20,579 nt of DNA from Gammaproteobacteria bacterium (lineage in GTDB: Bacteria > Pseudomonadota > Gammaproteobacteria > JABABF01). The stretch spans positions 1 through 20,579 of the forward strand of contig JABABF010000208.1 in the NCBI GenBank assembly GCA_014238345.1, written 5' to 3'. Both the position numbers and the translations under genes were made by a program. Of the stretch, positions 7,481 through 14,956 are shown one piece after another (positions within the stretch are counted from its first letter, which is position 1; the number at the start of each line of letters is the position of its first letter). A model generated the notes under the pieces. That model worked only from the letters and a program-made list of their open reading frames with translations. It was not told the DNA's origin and did no database searches.

Positions 7481-8482
7481 TCAAGCCCGATTGATGCCAA
7501 AGGCCATCACTGGTGCAATGGCTCGCTCCCCCAACGCTAACGCCACTAGGCGATCAATGCCCACCGCCACGCCTGATACCTCGGGGAGGCCAGCGGCAAG
7601 CGCCGCCAGCTGGCGTTCACAGAGCGGCGGCTCTGGCAAACCCAAACGTCGCCGCTCCGTCAAATCGGCCTCAAAGCGTCGACGCTGTTCAGTGACATCG
7701 CGCAACTCGGCATAGCCGTTGGCCAATTCAATGCCACCTAAATAGACCTCAAAGCGCCGCGCCACTGGCACGCCATCAACATCCTCGGCCAGCGTTGCCT
7801 GCAATGCCTGTGCCGTAGGGAAGCCATGCACTAACACTGTGCCACGACAGCGCGACAACAGCGGCACGACACGCGTTGTAAATAGAAAATCGAGCAGTGT
7901 ACTGCGGTCGCTCTCTGCACCCAGCGCGGATTCTATGGCACTGGCCGCCTCGCGCAGTGCAGGCAATGGCGCGTTCTGTGCATCAAGGCCTGTGCGACGG
8001 CGGAACAGCTGCCGATAATCACGGGTGGCGCTGTGCCGAACACCCGTCAATGTGGTGATCAGTTCCAACACTTCAGATGCTAGGCGATGCTCATCCCACC
8101 CGGGTCGATACCACTCTAGCAACGTGAACTCAGGGTTGTGCCAAGTGCCGCACTCACCGCCACGAAAGGCTCGCCCTAACTGGTAGATCGGTCCACTACC
8201 CGCAGCTAACAAGCGCTTCATGGCCGACTCAGGTGAAGTCTGTAGATAGTAGCGACCCGCGCCGAATAGCGGCTCCTCAACGCCGAGACTGTGCAGTTGT
8301 GGATCGCTGGCTGCCGATGCCGACAGCGATGGTGTCTCGACCTCAAGGACGCCACGATCAGAAAAAAAAGTGCGGACACGAGCCAATAGACGAGCCCGTT
8401 GGCGCAAGCGCTCTAGCGTCGCCGAAGGTTGCCAATCATCAGGCAGAGGCGAGTGAGGACTGGTTCCGACTGAGGCGCCCAT
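7481..8482 (-). CDS. epmA: EF-P--(R)-beta-lysine ligase EpmA
   Basis: EpmA (GenX/PoxA) is a class II lysyl-tRNA synthetase paralogue without the anticodon-binding domain. It attaches (R)-beta-lysine to Lys34 of EF-P. The 333-residue product shows the synthetase core motifs: RGVLEVETP (motif 1), YYLQTSPE and the FRGGE ... HNPEFTLLEWY block (motif 2), then GIELANGYAEL and GVAVGIDRLV (motif 3). Length fits the family (about 325). ATG 8480-8482 is preferred; an in-frame GTG at 8489-8491 is an alternative, and neither has a clear ribosome binding site. It lies 53 bases downstream of efp on the same strand, so substrate and modifying enzyme are probably co-transcribed. It converges on the SDR gene. 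Confidence 0.95.
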   Translation of the reverse strand: MGASVGTSPHSPLPDDWQPSATLERLRQRARLLARVRTFFSDRGVLEVETPSLSASAASDPQLHSLGVEEPLFGAGRYYLQTSPESAMKRLLAAGSGPIYQLGRAFRGGECGTWHNPEFTLLEWYRPGWDEHRLASEVLELITTLTGVRHSATRDYRQLFRRRTGLDAQNAPLPALREAASAIESALGAESDRSTLLDFLFTTRVVPLLSRCRGTVLVHGFPTAQALQATLAEDVDGVPVARRFEVYLGGIELANGYAELRDVTEQRRRFEADLTERRRLGLPEPPLCERQLAALAAGLPEVSGVAVGIDRLVALALGERAIAPVMAFGINRA

Positions 8483-8535
8483 CACGCCCACTGCGTCAGC
8501 GCTCGGCTAATATTGCACACCGCGTAGCATCGGGT

Positions 8536-9108
8536 TCAGCCCTTACCAACCCGACCTTGATAGGCGCCAGTACGGGTATCAACACGCAAGCGGTCACCGA
8601 TCTCAATGAACAGAGGAACCCGTACAACCGCTCCCGTGCTGAGCTCGGCCGGTTTAACGCCGCCAGCAGCTGTGTCACCGCGTAGCCCAGGCTCGGTCTG
8701 CGTCACCTCAAGCTCGACAAAGTTGGGCGCGCGCACCGACAGCGGTTCGCCATTCCACAGCATGACCATACAGCGATCTTGCCCGCTGAGCCACTGGCGC
8801 ACCTCGGCCACCGCTTGCTCGCCAGCACAGTACTGCTCATAACTGCTGTCATCCATGAAGTGCCAGCCTTGGGTATCGGAGTACAGATAGCTCATCTCAC
8901 GCTCCAACACATCGGCGGCGGGCAAACTTTCACCGGATTTAAACGTGCGCTCCCAAATGCGCCCATTGCACAGATTGCGCAACCGCACTCGGTTGAAGGC
9001 CTGCCCCTTACCCGGCTTGACAAACTCGTTCTCAACGATGCTGCAAGGATCGCCGTCGAGCAATAATTTGAGCCCTGGGCGGAATTCGTTGGTGCTGTGG
9101 TTGACCAT
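8536..9108 (-). CDS. efp: Translation elongation factor P
   Basis: EF-P binds ribosomes stalled on polyproline and stimulates peptide bond formation. The 190-residue product aligns end to end with E. coli EF-P. The modified loop FVKPGKGQAF puts K34 at exactly the E. coli position that receives beta-lysine. The C-terminal block GDTAAGGVKPAELSTGAVV is typical. ATG 9106-9108 is chosen because AGGG lies 8 bases upstream and the length then matches E. coli; a GTG 9 bases further up is the alternative. The presence of epmA and epmB beside it, and Lys rather than Arg in the loop, indicate the lysylation route rather than EarP rhamnosylation. Confidence 0.97.
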   Translation of the reverse strand: MVNHSTNEFRPGLKLLLDGDPCSIVENEFVKPGKGQAFNRVRLRNLCNGRIWERTFKSGESLPAADVLEREMSYLYSDTQGWHFMDDSSYEQYCAGEQAVAEVRQWLSGQDRCMVMLWNGEPLSVRAPNFVELEVTQTEPGLRGDTAAGGVKPAELSTGAVVRVPLFIEIGDRLRVDTRTGAYQGRVGKG

Positions 9109-9126
9109 GCGACACACCCTAGCACA

Positions 9127-9300
9127 TCACTCAGGACTGTCATCATAGCAGAAGCACTGTCTCATCAGCATGGGTAGATGGCACTGGCTCAACACGACTC
9201 GCAGTGCCAAGACCCGCTGTAGCGCCCCATAATCACGCTGAGCCCGCATTGCATTGCCGAGCGCAGGCACATCGGCCAACACCCCATAAAATAGGCGCAT
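9127..9300 (-). CDS. Possible small protein upstream of efp
   Basis: This open frame of 57 codons runs from an ATG at 9298-9300 to a TGA at 9127-9129, ending 18 bases before the efp ATG and on the same strand. The product would begin MRLFYGVLADVPALG. It has a Leu/Val-rich middle and three Cys in its last 20 residues (C40, C49, C51), and ends YDDSPE. I do not recognise it. Codon choice looks like the neighbours, but there is no clear ribosome binding site, and the short length makes a chance ORF quite possible. If real, it would be the first gene of the efp-epmA unit. Confidence 0.25.
   Translation of the reverse strand: MRLFYGVLADVPALGNAMRAQRDYGALQRVLALRVVLSQCHLPMLMRQCFCYDDSPE
9179..9209. 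repeat. Inverted repeat upstream of efp
   Basis: TGGCACTG (9179-9186) and CAGTGCCA (9202-9209) are perfect 8-base inverted arms around a 15-base loop. It lies inside the possible small ORF, 71-101 bases before the efp start. There is no U-run, so it is not an intrinsic terminator; a leader hairpin or protein site is possible. Confidence 0.4.
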
Positions 9301-9354
9301 ACACTACTGCCAAGTGGTCTAGAATGCTAGATTGCCACCGCCAACAGCAATACC

Positions 9355-10362
9355 ATGGTCACCGACAACAGCGTAGCAGAGTCGAGCCACTGGCAGGTTG
9401 AACTGAGACGGGCGATCCGCCGACCCGAACAATTGCTGAAATTACTTGACCTTAAGGCTGAACAGCTGGGCTGGCTGAGCGATGATGGGGGTGATTTTCC
9501 ACTGCGTGTGCCACTGCCTTTCGTCGCACGTATGCGGTCTGGCGACCCAACCGATCCTTTGCTGAGGCAGGTGTTGTGCGATCGACGAGAATGGCACGGT
9601 ACCGCGGGGTACAGCACCGACCCGCTGGCGGAAAGTTCGGCCAACCCCTGCCCCGGTCTGCTCCACAAATATCACGGGCGCGTCCTACTACTCGCCACTC
9701 ACAGCTGCGCCGTACATTGCCGTTACTGCTTCCGCCGTCACTTCCCACAGGACACCACTCCCCCCGGCGCACATTGGGAGGCAGCACTGACCTATATCAC
9801 CGAGCACACCGAGATCAGCGAGGTCATCATTAGCGGAGGAGACCCACTGATACTGCGCGATTCCTTGCTGGAGACACTATTTAGCGCGCTGGAAGTCATC
9901 CCACATCTGCGCGGCTTGCGACTCCACACGCGTTTGCCAGTCGTGATCCCCGCACGTATCACCGACACTCTGCTGGAGCGCTTGGCGAAGAGCCCGCTCA
10001 GAGCCACGATGGTGGTACATATCAACCACGCACAGGAAATTGATGCCACCTTGGCACAGGCGCTGCGCCGCGTCGGCCAGCTGGGTATCGGCTTACTGAA
10101 TCAATCCGTGCTATTGCGCGGCATCAACGACAGCGCCAAGACTCTAGCCGAGCTGAGCGAGACGCTACACTACGAAGCGGGGATACTGCCCTACTACTTA
10201 CATCTGCCCGACCGCGTGGCTGGCACCGCACACTTCCATGTCAGCGCGGCCGAGGGCAGGCAACTGATCGCGCAGCTGCGAGCTATACTGCCCGGCTACC
10301 TAGTGCCGCGACTGGTGCGTGAAGAGGCTGGCGCAGCCGCGAAAACCGTCATCGCCAGCTGA
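9355..10362 (+). CDS. epmB: EF-P beta-lysylation protein EpmB (lysine 2,3-aminomutase-like)
   Basis: EpmB (YjeK) is a radical-SAM, PLP-dependent aminomutase that makes the (R)-beta-lysine used by EpmA. The 335-residue product has the SAM cluster ligands C118-x3-C122-x2-C125 (CAVHCRYC), the ISGGDPL block, the LLNQSVLLRGIND block, and the PLP-binding Lys as K330 in the C-terminal AAAKT. These match the E. coli EpmB spacing. It lacks the longer C-terminus of fermentative lysine 2,3-aminomutases, which supports EpmB. ATG 9355 has no Shine-Dalgarno sequence; a TAGAAT hexamer at 9320-9325 may be a -10. It is divergent from efp-epmA, so all three parts of the modification path are together. The hydroxylase EpmC is not in the window. 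Confidence 0.95.
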   Translation: MVTDNSVAESSHWQVELRRAIRRPEQLLKLLDLKAEQLGWLSDDGGDFPLRVPLPFVARMRSGDPTDPLLRQVLCDRREWHGTAGYSTDPLAESSANPCPGLLHKYHGRVLLLATHSCAVHCRYCFRRHFPQDTTPPGAHWEAALTYITEHTEISEVIISGGDPLILRDSLLETLFSALEVIPHLRGLRLHTRLPVVIPARITDTLLERLAKSPLRATMVVHINHAQEIDATLAQALRRVGQLGIGLLNQSVLLRGINDSAKTLAELSETLHYEAGILPYYLHLPDRVAGTAHFHVSAAEGRQLIAQLRAILPGYLVPRLVREEAGAAAKTVIAS

Positions 10363-10377
10363 ATTCAGCGGTCTGCC

Positions 10378-12588
10378 TTAGAGCAGTAGAGCGATACCCG
10401 CGCCGACACCATAGCGTCTACTGTAGTGTAGTACCGCGCTGAAGCGTTGCGAAAAATGGTAGTGCAATTCAGCCGCATCATCATCGTCGCCAACAGCTAG
10501 CTGCCACTGGAAAGACAGCTGGTCGCTGAGCTGGTGACTATTGCTAAGGCGCGCGATCACCCCTTCGGATGAATTCCACTCCAGCTCTAACTCGGCCAGC
10601 AACGGCAAAGTGTAGGTTCCCCCGATCAGGACGCTGTGTGCGGCCTCGCTGTGCTGCCCCGACTGTGCCCCCTCCACTTGATAGCCCACATGGGCGGCAG
10701 CATAGCGCCCCAAGCGGCGCTGATACGCCAATTCCAACTCTCGATGGCGCCTCCCTTCACGCTCTGTCAAACCGTGCTCGACGGACAATTGCCATTGATT
10801 GCGGTCGTCGCGCAACTGCCCCTCTACCGCCACCACATTGCTGAGCAATGTCCCCTCGCTCCGCCACCAGAAGTGGCGGCGGTGATGGTGTTTCACAGCC
10901 GATGCCAGCGGTTGATCCGCCTGCTCTAGCGCGATCGTCCTGCGCTCCAAGTTGTCGCCGAGTGCAGCGCGGGCACGGCGCACAGCTGGCAGCTGGTCGA
11001 CACCACCAGGGGTAGGGGGCAGCGCGGCAACCCGCTGTTGCGCCGTGCCGAGCGGCGGAGGTCGATAGCCCACTGCCCGACCCATACCCGCCATCATGTG
11101 GTAGAGATTGTGGCAGTGCATGATCCAGCGACCCGGCTCGACCGCCAACACCTCAATAGTCTGGCGTTGCAAGGGTGCCACGACCAGTGTGTGCTTGAGT
11201 GGGTCATACTCACCCTGCCCACCATGCAATACTCGAAAGAAATGCCCATGCAGATGAATCGGATGTTCCATCATAGTCTGGTTGATCAACGTGATGCGCA
11301 ACAATTCGCCAGGTACAAACTCCAGCGGTTCCGACTCGCGAAATGGCACCCCATCAAAAGACCAGTTATAGCCGTCCATGCTACCGCTTAGTTGTATGTC
11401 GATGCTGCGATCCGGAGGTCTGCGCTCGGCCGCTGTGCGCGCTGTACGGGCTCGCAGCTGCCGATAGTGCAACAACTCACCAGCGGTTCCGGTATCGACA
11501 CCACCATGGGCGGCATGGGTGCCAGCGCGATGAGCAGCATGGGCTGTATAGGGGTCGGGCGGTGGCCGTGCCAGCACCGAGCGCAGCTGGCCAGCACCTA
11601 GTAGCACACTGCTCCAGCCGCTGCCATCGTTTGCCGTGGCACGCAATTCCCGAGCTTCGCCAGCGACTGTGGGCAACAGTAGATCGTAAGTCTCTCCCAT
11701 GCCAATGCGTAGCCGCTGCCTAGTCAGCGGCTCTACTGGCAGACCATCTGCAGCAACGATCTGCAATGATCCGGCGGCGTAGTCTATATCGAAGATGGTC
11801 GAAGCCGCCGCATTGACTAGACGCAACCGAACACAGCCTGACCCGAGGTCACCCAGCGCAGGACGGGGCTCGCCATTAGCCCAGAAGCGGTCGTATCCAA
11901 CATCGGAGACATCCATGGATCCCATGCGCATCAGTGACATCTGCAAGCGGTTCTCGACCGCCGCCGAGCCGCGAACCAAGGCACCTAGCCAATGTTGTGT
12001 AGTGCCCTTTTTGCGGGCGAACCAGTCACCATCTTGCTTCAGACGGCGCATGATCGAAAAGCCAGCTGTCCGATCCCAATCGGACAGTACCACCGCCCGA
12101 TCCTCAGCACAGGAGTTGAGCTCTGGGAAGTCCTGCTCCGCACCGCGCAACACAATGGCACCGTAGAGGCCATCCTGCTCTTGAAACAAGACATGGGAGT
12201 GGTACCAATAAGTGCCACTCTGGCGCACAGCAAAGTGGAACTCGCGGCTGGCACCAGGAGCGATGGGTGGGGAACTGATGCCGGGCACACCATCTTGGTC
12301 GTAGGGTAGCAACAGACCATGCCAATGCAACAATACCGGCTCATCAAGGCGATTCACCACCCGAATCCGCAGCTGATCGCCAACTTGAGCAGTGAGTGTC
12401 GGAGCGGGAACCTGATCATTGATGGCCAAGTGATGGGGCGCTCCCCCATCGCGGCGCATGGCTACCAATTCGTAGTCAACTACAGCGGCATGCCCCGCTA
12501 CTGGCAGAATCGCCAAGCACAGCAGCACCACTGCTGTGACCCGATTTAGGCAAGCGCAACGGCACCACCGCGCCACACCCTTCGACAT
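10378..12588 (-). CDS. CopA-type multicopper oxidase fused to a CopB-like C-terminal barrel
   Basis: A periplasmic copper oxidase for copper resistance is the likely role. From ATG 12588 the 736-residue product has a Sec-type signal peptide (about 1-34, cut after AGHA) and three cupredoxin-like domains. All four copper motifs are present: HWH 88-90, HSH 130-132, HPIHLHGH 442-449, and HCHNLYHMMAGM 491-502 with M502 as axial ligand. A His/Ala stretch (350-361) sits where CopA proteins often carry Met/His-rich repeats. After a linker with HHHRRH (567-572), residues 575-736 form alternating strands that read like the CopB outer-membrane barrel. CopA alone is usually about 600 residues. In-frame ATGs at 12660 and 12621 are alternative starts. 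It follows hisF on the same strand; no copper regulator or copper ATPase is nearby. Confidence 0.85.
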   Translation of the reverse strand: MSKGVARWCRCACLNRVTAVVLLCLAILPVAGHAAVVDYELVAMRRDGGAPHHLAINDQVPAPTLTAQVGDQLRIRVVNRLDEPVLLHWHGLLLPYDQDGVPGISSPPIAPGASREFHFAVRQSGTYWYHSHVLFQEQDGLYGAIVLRGAEQDFPELNSCAEDRAVVLSDWDRTAGFSIMRRLKQDGDWFARKKGTTQHWLGALVRGSAAVENRLQMSLMRMGSMDVSDVGYDRFWANGEPRPALGDLGSGCVRLRLVNAAASTIFDIDYAAGSLQIVAADGLPVEPLTRQRLRIGMGETYDLLLPTVAGEARELRATANDGSGWSSVLLGAGQLRSVLARPPPDPYTAHAAHRAGTHAAHGGVDTGTAGELLHYRQLRARTARTAAERRPPDRSIDIQLSGSMDGYNWSFDGVPFRESEPLEFVPGELLRITLINQTMMEHPIHLHGHFFRVLHGGQGEYDPLKHTLVVAPLQRQTIEVLAVEPGRWIMHCHNLYHMMAGMGRAVGYRPPPLGTAQQRVAALPPTPGGVDQLPAVRRARAALGDNLERRTIALEQADQPLASAVKHHHRRHFWWRSEGTLLSNVVAVEGQLRDDRNQWQLSVEHGLTEREGRRHRELELAYQRRLGRYAAAHVGYQVEGAQSGQHSEAAHSVLIGGTYTLPLLAELELEWNSSEGVIARLSNSHQLSDQLSFQWQLAVGDDDDAAELHYHFSQRFSAVLHYSRRYGVGAGIALLL

Positions 12589-12667
12589 GGGGAAGCCGCT
12601 GAGCCATCGCCTCGCCAGCATCGCTCCCTGCACTAAAAATACGGTGATCAAGCAAACCATTATGACG

Positions 12668-12697
12668 CATATACCACATCAGCATTGATGTACGAAA
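12668..12697 (-). promoter_or_regulatory. Candidate promoter with a dyad in the spacer, upstream of the multicopper oxidase
   Basis: On the - strand, TTTCGT (12697-12692) and TATATG (12673-12668, preceded by TGG) are 18 bases apart. The spacer is almost filled by the inverted repeat ACATCA-N4-TGATGT (12691-12676). A dyad within a long spacer is the layout of MerR-type activated promoters, though the arms do not match the CueR consensus I know. The -10 ends 7 bases before the ATG at 12660. Hexamers are weak, so this remains a candidate. Confidence 0.35.
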
Positions 12698-12705
12698 CAC
12701 ATATC

Positions 12706-13470
12706 TTAGCGCCGTATCTCGATCCCAGCCGCCGCCAGATACTGCTTGGCCTGTTTAATCGAATACTCTCCGAAGTGGAAAATACTAGCGGCCAACACCG
12801 CATCGGCTCCGCCTAGCTGAATGCCATCAGCCAAATGCTGTAGCGTACCGACACCGCCTGAGGCGATGACTGGCACCGGCACTGCTACACTGACAGCTTG
12901 GGTCAGCTCGAGATCAAAGCCGTCGCGAGTGCCATCGCGGTCCATACTGGTCAGTAATATCTCTCCAGCTCCCTGCTCGGTCACGCGCTGCGCCCATTGA
13001 ATTACATCTAAACCCGTACTGCGGCGGCCACCGTGAGTGACCACCTCCCATCCCCGAGCATCGCTGTAGCGGCGCGCGTCGATCGCAACCACAATACACT
13101 GGCTACCGAAATGCGCTGCCGCCCGCTGCACCAAGTCGGGTTGAACCACCGCCTCCGTGTTGATGCTAACCTTGTCAGCACCGGCGCGGAGCAGGTTGCG
13201 CACATCCTCCTCGGAACGCACACCGCCGCCGACCGTCAGCGGGATAAACACCTGCGCAGCGATGGCCGACACCGTGCACAATACCGTCTCACGTCCCTCG
13301 TGGCTGGCACTGATATCAAGCACGGCCAGCTCATCGGCACCCTCGCAGTCGTAGCGCCGCGCCGCTTCAACCGGATCGCCAGCATCCCGCAGGCCGACAA
13401 AGCGCTCGCCCTTGACAACCCGTCCCCCATCAATGTCCAGACAGGGGATGATGCGCCGCGCCAGCGACAC
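12706..13470 (-). CDS. hisF: Imidazole glycerol phosphate synthase, cyclase subunit HisF
   Basis: HisF is the TIM-barrel half of IGP synthase. It uses ammonia from HisH to turn PRFAR into IGP and AICAR in histidine and purine metabolism. The 254-residue product has the catalytic Asp residues D12 (IIPCLDI) and D131 (VVAIDAR), and the phosphate-binding blocks TVGGGVR and IASGGVG. I take GTG 13468-13470 as the start, because it gives MSLARRIIPCLD, like other HisF proteins. It begins 2 bases after the hisA stop, and GGGAG lies 11 bases upstream. An in-frame GTG 21 bases further up would overlap hisA. It is last of the his genes here and is followed by the multicopper oxidase. Confidence 0.96.
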   Translation of the reverse strand: MSLARRIIPCLDIDGGRVVKGERFVGLRDAGDPVEAARRYDCEGADELAVLDISASHEGRETVLCTVSAIAAQVFIPLTVGGGVRSEEDVRNLLRAGADKVSINTEAVVQPDLVQRAAAHFGSQCIVVAIDARRYSDARGWEVVTHGGRRSTGLDVIQWAQRVTEQGAGEILLTSMDRDGTRDGFDLELTQAVSVAVPVPVIASGGVGTLQHLADGIQLGGADAVLAASIFHFGEYSIKQAKQYLAAAGIEIRR

Positions 13471-13472
13471 GC

Positions 13473-14273
13473 TCAGAGCGACTCCCGACACATGGCGAGA
13501 CCCGCCGCCAAATCTAATGAGCCCTCGTAGAGTGAACGCCCTGCTATGACTCCGGCCAGTGCAGCTGGCGCGGAAAGCGCCGTTGCCGTATCAGTGGACA
13601 GCCGAGCCAGCAGTGTGCGATTAGCGGCGATGATCTGCCGTAGCTCGGCCAAGTCGTGTAGTCCGCCAGAAGCGATCAGCGGCGTATTCAAGCCCTGAGT
13701 GCGCAAGGCTTGCACCAGTCCCAGCGTGGACTCCAGATTGACACCACTCTGCATACCGTCACGAGAGATATCGGTGTGGATGATGGCCGCCGCACCAGCC
13801 GTCGCGAAATGTCGGGCGAGGCCGACGACATCACTGTCGGATTGCTCCACCCAGCCAGCCACAGCCAGCCGCCCGTCGCGGACATCTAGCCCAATGCTAA
13901 TGCGCTGCGGATAGCGCTGGCACCAGTCGGCCACCAAGGATGGTTCGCGCTGTGCCAATGTGCCGATGACCACCCGGCTCAGCCCGCCCGCCAAGTAGTC
14001 GCCCAATACTGCGGCATCGCGAATCCCGCCGCCAACCTGCACCTCTATCTGCGGCAGAGCGGCAGCGACGGCGCAAATCTGCTCGGCATGCCGCGGCGCA
14101 CCCGCCACAGCACCGTCCAAGTCGACAAGGTGCAGCTGGCGGCAGCCGAGCTTAGCCCAGTGCTGCGCCTGCGCCAGTGGGTCGGCGCTGTAGATCGTGC
14201 TATCGTCCATCTGCCCGCGACGCAGACGCACACAGTGGCCGCCTTTGAGGTCAATAGCAGGGATCAATTCCAT
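13473..14273 (-). CDS. hisA: ProFAR isomerase HisA
   Basis: HisA isomerises ProFAR to PRFAR, the step before IGP synthase. The 266-residue product begins MELIPAIDLKGG with catalytic D8; the second catalytic Asp is D168 in HTDISRDG. The blocks VQVGGGIR, RVVIGT and GVIAGRSLYEG are present. E. coli HisA has 245 residues. The difference is an extra segment of about 20 residues at roughly 216-238, rich in Ala, Leu and Thr, between the SGG phosphate loop and the GVIAGR strand. The ATG at 14271-14273 is 4 bases after the hisH stop, which argues for translational coupling. Confidence 0.96.
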   Translation of the reverse strand: MELIPAIDLKGGHCVRLRRGQMDDSTIYSADPLAQAQHWAKLGCRQLHLVDLDGAVAGAPRHAEQICAVAAALPQIEVQVGGGIRDAAVLGDYLAGGLSRVVIGTLAQREPSLVADWCQRYPQRISIGLDVRDGRLAVAGWVEQSDSDVVGLARHFATAGAAAIIHTDISRDGMQSGVNLESTLGLVQALRTQGLNTPLIASGGLHDLAELRQIIAANRTLLARLSTDTATALSAPAALAGVIAGRSLYEGSLDLAAGLAMCRESL

Positions 14274-14277
14274 GGCA

Positions 14278-14952
14278 TTACGGCGCACCAGACCAGCGCA
14301 AGAAGTTCGCCAACAACTGGAGTCCCGCACGCTGACTCTTCTCTGGATGAAATTGCGTGGCAAAGAGACCGCCCGAGGCAGCCGCAGCAGTGAAGCGCAA
14401 ACCGTACTCGCTCTCACCGACCGCCTGCTCCGTAGCGGCAAGACAGTAGTAGCTGTGCACAAAATAAAAACGCTCGCCGTCAGCAATGCCTCGCCACAGC
14501 GGATGAGGACGACTTTGCCTCACATGATTCCACCCCATGTGCGGAACTTTCAAGCGCCGGTCATCGGCAGTGCATAGTTCCCCGCTAAAACGCTGCACCG
14601 AACCATCCAACAGGCCGAGGCCATCGGTGCCACCATTCTCTTCGCTGTGGGACATCAGCATCTGCAGGCCAAGACAGATGGCAAGTAACGGTCGCCCAGA
14701 ATGTACATAGTCGGCAATGCCCGATGCCAAACTGTTCTCACGCAGTGCATTAATGCCCCCGCGCATGCCACCGACCCCCGGCAGAACGAGGCGCGGAGCA
14801 TCATCAATAGATGCTGCATGGTCGACTAGACGCACTGTCGCACCGAGGCTCTCCAGTGCCTTCCCCACCGAGTGGAGGTTGCCCATGCCGTAGTCCACCA
14901 CCGCACAATGCGACCGTGACCGTGGCGACCGTGACCGTGGCGGCAGTGCCAC
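14278..14952 (-). CDS. hisH: Imidazole glycerol phosphate synthase, glutaminase subunit HisH
   Basis: HisH hydrolyses glutamine and channels ammonia to HisF. The 224-residue product has the nucleophile C93 (AICLGLQML), the catalytic H202 and E204 (QFHPEK), and the oxyanion block PGVGG. The N-terminal strand AVVDYGMGN is typical, but the only start that keeps it intact is GTG 14950-14952, 4 bases after the hisB stop. That start adds about 12 residues, MALPP then PRSRS-like repeats encoded by a 15-bp tandem duplication. A later GTG inside the first strand would clip it. No Shine-Dalgarno is seen at the GTG, so coupling to hisB is likely. Confidence 0.94.
   Translation of the reverse strand: MALPPRSRSPRSRSHCAVVDYGMGNLHSVGKALESLGATVRLVDHAASIDDAPRLVLPGVGGMRGGINALRENSLASGIADYVHSGRPLLAICLGLQMLMSHSEENGGTDGLGLLDGSVQRFSGELCTADDRRLKVPHMGWNHVRQSRPHPLWRGIADGERFYFVHSYYCLAATEQAVGESEYGLRFTAAAASGGLFATQFHPEKSQRAGLQLLANFLRWSGAP
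14911..14940 (-). repeat. 15-bp tandem duplication in the 5' end of hisH
   Basis: On the + strand CGACCGTGACCGTGG occurs twice without mismatch, and each unit is itself built from a repeated GACCGT core. In the hisH frame it encodes Pro-Arg-Ser-Arg-Ser twice. A gain or loss of a 15-bp unit keeps the frame. Confidence 0.95.
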
Positions 14953-14956
14953 GGAA

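Noticed and set aside
10358..10369. A perfect 12-bp palindrome (GCTGAATTCAGC) over the epmB stop, considered as a terminator.
   Set aside because: It has no loop and no U-run, and lies mostly in coding sequence; chance is likely.
13033..13530. A 165-codon + strand ORF opposite hisF and the hisA end.
   Set aside because: It is a shadow frame of two well-supported his genes.
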